The position numbers were made by a program, and so were the translations under genes. The notes beneath the pieces were generated by a model. It was given only the letters and a program-made list of their open reading frames with translations, was not told where the DNA came from and did no database searches. Source: an uncultured Verrucomicrobiota bacterium (GTDB taxonomy: Bacteria > Verrucomicrobiota > Kiritimatiellia > RFP12 > UBA1067). Taken from it: a DNA stretch of 8,996 nucleotides. The DNA lies in contig CAMZET010000045.1 of NCBI GenBank assembly GCA_947305825.1, forward strand, positions 1 to 8,996, in the 5' to 3' direction. This document shows positions 6,549 through 8,996 of this stretch, in pieces (positions within the stretch are counted from its first letter, which is position 1; each line of letters starts with the position of its first letter).

Positions 6549-7024
6549 ATCGTTTCCTTGGATTGAAATTGGCTTATGGAGGTATCTGGCAGCGATTTGT
6601 CGAAGGCGGCGGCGCCGCCGTCGCGAGAAATGGCTGCGCGCTTGCGGGCGATTTTGAGGCGAACGGCGTAGGTCGCCAAAGCCCCCGCGCCGAGCGGCGA
6701 GGCGCTCGGCGTCAGTTCCCCGGCGGCGTCCCACCACACACGGTCCAGAAGCTCGTCGCGCTTGAGGATGTCCTTCTCCTGAAAACAGTCAGAAACGCGG
6801 TTGCGCCAGTAGATGGAGCAGCCTTTCGCCTCGCGTGCGAATTTCGCTCCGCCGCGAGCGGCGGCCATGGCATTGCGCAGTTCCGTCTCCAACTCCGCCC
6901 AGCGGGCAAGCTCCTTCTCGCAGCGCCCCTCGACAAGCTCCGCGAACGCTTCTTCCGAAATGGACGGCGCTTCGCCGAACGCAAGCGCCGGAAGGCTCGC
7001 CACAATGTAGTCAGTGGACATCAT
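6545..7024 (-). CDS. DUF2764-family V-ATPase operon protein
   Basis: This protein of 159 residues (158 from the second Met) has the features of the DUF2764 family, a short soluble protein encoded between subunits E and A in bacterial V-ATPase operons of the chlamydial/spirochaetal type. Visible features are the opening YIVASLPALAFGEAPSIS (6-23), followed by a helical region with RWAELETELRNAMAAARG (41-58) and an Arg/Lys-rich helix near 122-130. Its biochemical role is not settled; it is assumed to be a peripheral V1 component or assembly factor. It starts at ATG 7024, overlapping the subunit E stop as ATGA. A second ATG directly follows (7021) and is better spaced from the AGGG at 7028-7031 (6 nt instead of 3), so either start is possible. 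It ends in an ATGA overlap with subunit A. The family call rests on both sequence pattern and position. Confidence 0.8.
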   Translation of the reverse strand: MMSTDYIVASLPALAFGEAPSISEEAFAELVEGRCEKELARWAELETELRNAMAAARGGAKFAREAKGCSIYWRNRVSDCFQEKDILKRDELLDRVWWDAAGELTPSASPLGAGALATYAVRLKIARKRAAISRDGGAAAFDKSLPDTSISQFQSKETI

Positions 7025-7602
7025 TTGCCCTGCACGAGACTGGCGAGCTCTGGTCTCAAGCGGCGCGAAAGCTCCTCCGCCACCACGTCGCCGGTGAACG
7101 AGTGTTCGACGCGGCCGCCGTCAAGACGCACCGAGAAGCCCTTGTCGAGCGTGTCGTCCGTCACCACCTTGACGGCGCCCTTCGCAGCGATGGCGGCCTT
7201 GAGCGCGGCCGCAAGTTCTCCGGCGGCGGCGACCTCCACCTCGCCGGTCTTCGCGAACTCCTCTACCACCGCCGTCGCCAGGCGCGTCACCGTGGCAGCG
7301 TCGCCCAATACCCGCTTCACGTTCTCCGTCAGCAGGCGCGTCAGGAGGCGCGTCACCGCCTGCTCGACGCCAAGCACGGTGTCGCGCGCCGCCTGGCGAA
7401 TCGTCTCGGCCGCGCGCTCGGCTCCGGCTTTCGCCGCCGCCTCCGCTTCCGCCGTCGCCTTGGCCGCCGCCGCCTTCGCGTCCGCGACAATCTTCTCGGC
7501 CTTCGCGTTCGCTTCCGCCACTATGGCATCCGCCTCCGCCCGCGCCTTCTCGACGCCCTCGCGGTTGATTTTCTCAAGCAAACTCTGCAGGTCTTCCGAC
7601 AT
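7021..7602 (-). CDS. atpE: V-type ATPase subunit E
   Basis: Subunit E forms the peripheral stalk of the V-ATPase, bracing the V1 head against the membrane sector. The protein has 193 residues. Residues 1 to about 85 are a highly charged, Ala/Glu/Lys-rich helix with coiled-coil character (repeats of the type AEADAIVAEANAKAEKIVADA), and the rest is a compact C-terminal domain ending in RRLRPELASLVQGK. This two-part layout, the length and the position as first gene before DUF2764 and subunit A match bacterial E subunits. The start is supported by GGAGG at 7609-7613, 6 nt before the ATG. A near-consensus promoter lies directly upstream, so this is the first gene of the operon. Alanine-rich coiled coils give weak sequence identity, so the call leans partly on context. 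Confidence 0.9.
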   Translation of the reverse strand: MSEDLQSLLEKINREGVEKARAEADAIVAEANAKAEKIVADAKAAAAKATAEAEAAAKAGAERAAETIRQAARDTVLGVEQAVTRLLTRLLTENVKRVLGDAATVTRLATAVVEEFAKTGEVEVAAAGELAAALKAAIAAKGAVKVVTDDTLDKGFSVRLDGGRVEHSFTGDVVAEELSRRLRPELASLVQGK

Positions 7603-7619
7603 CTTCTTCCTCCACTGTC

Positions 7620-7662
7620 ATTATACTCTACACATTATACCTCTTTGTCCCCCCAAAGTCAA
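7620..7662 (-). promoter_or_regulatory. Near-consensus sigma70 promoter with duplicated -10 element
   Basis: On the minus strand TTGACT (7657-7662) and TATAAT (7634-7639) are separated by exactly 17 bp, which is close to the housekeeping sigma70 consensus. Transcription should start near 7627, giving a 5' leader of about 25 nt before the subunit E ATG. A second TATAAT (7620-7625) lies 14 bp downstream as part of an exact 8-bp direct repeat, GTATAATG, at 7619-7626 and 7633-7640. The second copy has no good -35 at 17 bp (ACAAAG). This promoter probably drives all six genes down to 442, because no gap inside that run exceeds 30 bp. Confidence 0.8.
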
Positions 7663-7704
7663 GGGGGCGCTGCCCAGAGTCAGGGCGGCTTCGCCGCCGT
7701 CTGG
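7651..7704. repeat. Intergenic hairpin and imperfect 21-bp direct repeat between rRNA/tRNA-modification gene and V-ATPase operon
   Basis: A bulged hairpin pairs CCAGA (7674-7678) with TCTGG (7700-7704) and, inside it, GGCGGC (7684-7689) with GCCGCC (7693-7698) around a 3-nt loop. A smaller stem GGGC-GCT-GCCC lies at 7665-7675. Two imperfect copies of a segment containing CCCA-A-AGTCA-GG start at 7651 and 7672; I count 16 of 23 matching positions. The hairpin follows the pseudouridine synthase stop by 18 nt on the minus strand, so it could end that transcript, but no T-tract follows. It could equally be a REP-like dispersed element. The first direct-repeat copy contains the -35 of the downstream promoter. 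Confidence 0.55.
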
Positions 7705-7722
7705 CACAAGCGCCGTCTAGGG

Positions 7723-8406
7723 TCAGCGGGTCGTGGCGAAGACGAGTTCCGGGGGCGGCGGCGCGGAAAAGGCGGCTGTTTGGCGCGAGGCCGGATGCGG
7801 GAAGGCGAGGGAGACGGCGTGGAGGAGGTGGTGGGACGGAGGAACGGCGATGGAACGGTCGCGGTCGCCTCTTCCGTAGAGAGCGTCGCCGACGACGGGG
7901 CAACCGAGATGGGCGGCGTGGAGGCGTATCTGGTGGGTGCGGCCGGTATCGATTTCGAACTCGACGAGGGCGAGAGCGCCCTTCTTGGCAAGGACGCGCC
8001 AGCGCGTGCGGGCGAACTTGCCGCCCGGCACGTTTACGGCGAAGCGTCTCGGGTCCCAGGGCTTGCGGCCGATGGTGGTCTCGAGGACTCCCTCTCGCGG
8101 CTTGGGGGTGCCGTGGAGGACGGCGAGATACGTCTTTTTGACGTCGCGGTGGCTCTCGAAGGCGCGGCGCAGCGCGACGTAGGCGCGGCGCGTGCGTGCG
8201 AACACCATGACGCCGCTCGTTTCGGCGTCGAGGCGGTGCACGACGCCGGGACGCTCCGGGCTGCCGACGCTAGCCATCTCCGGAAAGCGGCGGACGAGGA
8301 AGTCGCTCAAAGCTCCCTTCTCGTGCCCCGGCGACGGATGGACGCACATCCCCGCCGGCTTCGAGACCACGACTATTTCCTCGTCGCTATAAATGATGCG
8401 AGGCAT
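7723..8406 (-). CDS. RluA-family RNA pseudouridine synthase
   Basis: The enzyme isomerises specific uridines to pseudouridine in rRNA or tRNA in the cytoplasm. The 227-residue protein carries the opening strand IIYSDEEIVVVSKPAGMCVHPS (4-25), the catalytic motif PGVVHRLDAETSG (53-65, catalytic Asp60), KTYLAVLHG (91-99) and the late motif TGRTHQIRLHAAHLGCPVVGD (154-174). There is no N-terminal S4 RNA-binding domain, so it is shorter than RluC/RluD and closer to the RluA/TruC or stand-alone catalytic type; the exact target site cannot be told. The ATG at 8406 keeps the first conserved strand intact and overlaps the upstream membrane gene by 34 nt. No Shine-Dalgarno is visible before it (the minus strand is pyrimidine-rich there), so translation probably depends on coupling with the upstream gene. 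The C-terminal tail is Pro-rich. Confidence 0.94.
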   Translation of the reverse strand: MPRIIYSDEEIVVVSKPAGMCVHPSPGHEKGALSDFLVRRFPEMASVGSPERPGVVHRLDAETSGVMVFARTRRAYVALRRAFESHRDVKKTYLAVLHGTPKPREGVLETTIGRKPWDPRRFAVNVPGGKFARTRWRVLAKKGALALVEFEIDTGRTHQIRLHAAHLGCPVVGDALYGRGDRDRSIAVPPSHHLLHAVSLAFPHPASRQTAAFSAPPPPELVFATTR

Positions 8407-8996
8407 AGGAGGAGGGTCGCGGCGGCGAAAGCGCCGCCGGACAGGAACAGGTGACCGACCGGGAAATCGCTGACGCCCTCGATGAGGAACGGGAAGGTGT
8501 CGGTCGTTTCCAGGGGGCGCTTGAGGATTTCAAGGAGAGGCGGAACGGACTGGAGGAGGAAGAACACGGCGGCGGCGGCAAACGGCACGAATGCCGGGGA
8601 GAAGCGCGGCGGGCGGGCGTCGCGGCGCACGGCGATAAACATCCAGAGAGTGCGCACGGCCATGAGCATCGCGAAGGCGTAGAGAACGATGTCCACTGGG
8701 CAGAGCCAGAGAGTAGAGTCGAGCGGGAGCGAAGCCGTCGGGTCGCCCGGAATATGGTCGGCAATCCAGCGGCAGAAGAGCGGCAGCTGCAACGTGCAAA
8801 AGAGGCCGACGGCTAGCGCGAAAGCGAACGCCGGGGCGGCGCCGGAGGCGAACGGCCACGACGCGAGACGGCGCAGCGCGCCCATGGACGAGCGCGCCGC
8901 CAGCATCCGGCGGGAACGCCGCGCCGGCTGCGCAGAGGCGTACGCCGCCAGCGCCACCGAAAGCAGCGTCCCGAATATCGCCAACGCCGTCAGCCG
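8373..8996 (-). CDS. Multi-pass membrane protein of unknown function, 5' end outside the window
   Basis: The frame is open to the window edge, so 207 C-terminal residues are seen. I do not recognise the family. About five hydrophobic segments are visible (numbered from the window edge: 3-22, 54-74, 96-123, 133-150 and 178-204). An Arg-rich loop at about 26-43 would be cytoplasmic by the positive-inside rule. The loop at about 75-98 (WIADHIPGDP) and the one at 155-177 (TTDTFPFLIEGVSDFP) are acidic or neutral. It ends ATRK. LspA, a common neighbour of RluD genes, was considered, but its catalytic Asp motifs are absent. The gene overlaps the pseudouridine synthase start by 34 nt, so the two are probably co-transcribed. 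A TTG at 8982-8984 could be an internal start but has no special support. Confidence 0.75.
   Translation of the reverse strand, partial: RLTALAIFGTLLSVALAAYASAQPARRSRRMLAARSSMGALRRLASWPFASGAAPAFAFALAVGLFCTLQLPLFCRWIADHIPGDPTASLPLDSTLWLCPVDIVLYAFAMLMAVRTLWMFIAVRRDARPPRFSPAFVPFAAAAVFFLLQSVPPLLEILKRPLETTDTFPFLIEGVSDFPVGHLFLSGGAFAAATLLLCLASFIATRK

Noticed and set aside
4446..6566. A 706-codon open frame on the plus strand
   Set aside because: It is antisense to V-ATPase subunit A and the prenyltransferase, which carry conserved motifs. Its product is His/Arg-rich with no domain. Long antisense frames are expected in GC-rich coding DNA.
6549..6737. N-terminal extension of V-ATPase subunit A to 6737
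   Set aside because: The extension is Arg-rich and lies within the DUF2764 gene. Subunit A proteins begin at the MTTGKIAAVNGN-like strand, which has its own AAGGA site.
6542..8454. Two long plus-strand frames (392 and 539 codons) across the V-ATPase E/DUF2764 genes, the promoter and the pseudouridine synthase
   Set aside because: They run through recognised minus-strand genes and an intergenic promoter. Their translations are Arg/Ala/Ser-rich with no family features.
8373..8996. Signal peptidase II (LspA), a frequent neighbour of RluD-type genes
   Set aside because: The conserved Asn/Asp active-site motifs of LspA are not found and the helix pattern does not match.

Overview
The window is GC-rich, and every convincing gene lies on the minus strand. 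The V-type ATPase genes belong to the bacterial E / DUF2764 / A subfamily seen in chlamydiae, spirochaetes and other anaerobic lineages. Together with an exosortase and high GC, this suggests a PVC-group bacterium, possibly Verrucomicrobiota/Kiritimatiellota. That placement is an inference from gene content; no marker gene in the window proves it.

In the direction of transcription (right to left), the window opens with a 5'-truncated multi-pass membrane protein of unknown function (8373-8996). It overlaps an RluA-family pseudouridine synthase (7723-8406). A short intergenic region (7603-7722) follows. It carries a GC-rich hairpin with imperfect direct repeats, then a near-consensus sigma70 promoter (TTGACT, 17 bp, TATAAT) with a second TATAAT copy 14 bp downstream.

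This promoter reads into a compact run of six genes, each overlapping or lying within about 30 bp of the next: V-ATPase subunit E, a DUF2764-type V-ATPase protein, V-ATPase catalytic subunit A, a UbiA-family prenyltransferase resembling decaprenyl-phosphate phosphoribosyltransferase, an exosortase fused to an EpsI domain, and a WecA-type phosphoglycosyl transferase fused to a FlaA1-type (CoA_binding_3-like) region. Three junctions are ATGA stop/start overlaps, which suggests translational coupling. The run ends in a structured intrinsic terminator (345-407).

The first half of the operon encodes part of the peripheral V1 sector of an ion-translocating ATPase. The second half encodes integral membrane enzymes that act on polyprenyl-phosphate carriers or on protein C-termini at the membrane, as expected for an envelope glycan and protein-sorting pathway. 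The main oddity is that subunit A is followed 7 bp later by the prenyltransferase, where this family of operons normally has subunit B, then D, I and K.

The left edge (1-110) is a non-coding array of five exact-length 22-bp tandem repeats that may continue outside the window. Positions 111-344 hold no gene that I can support.
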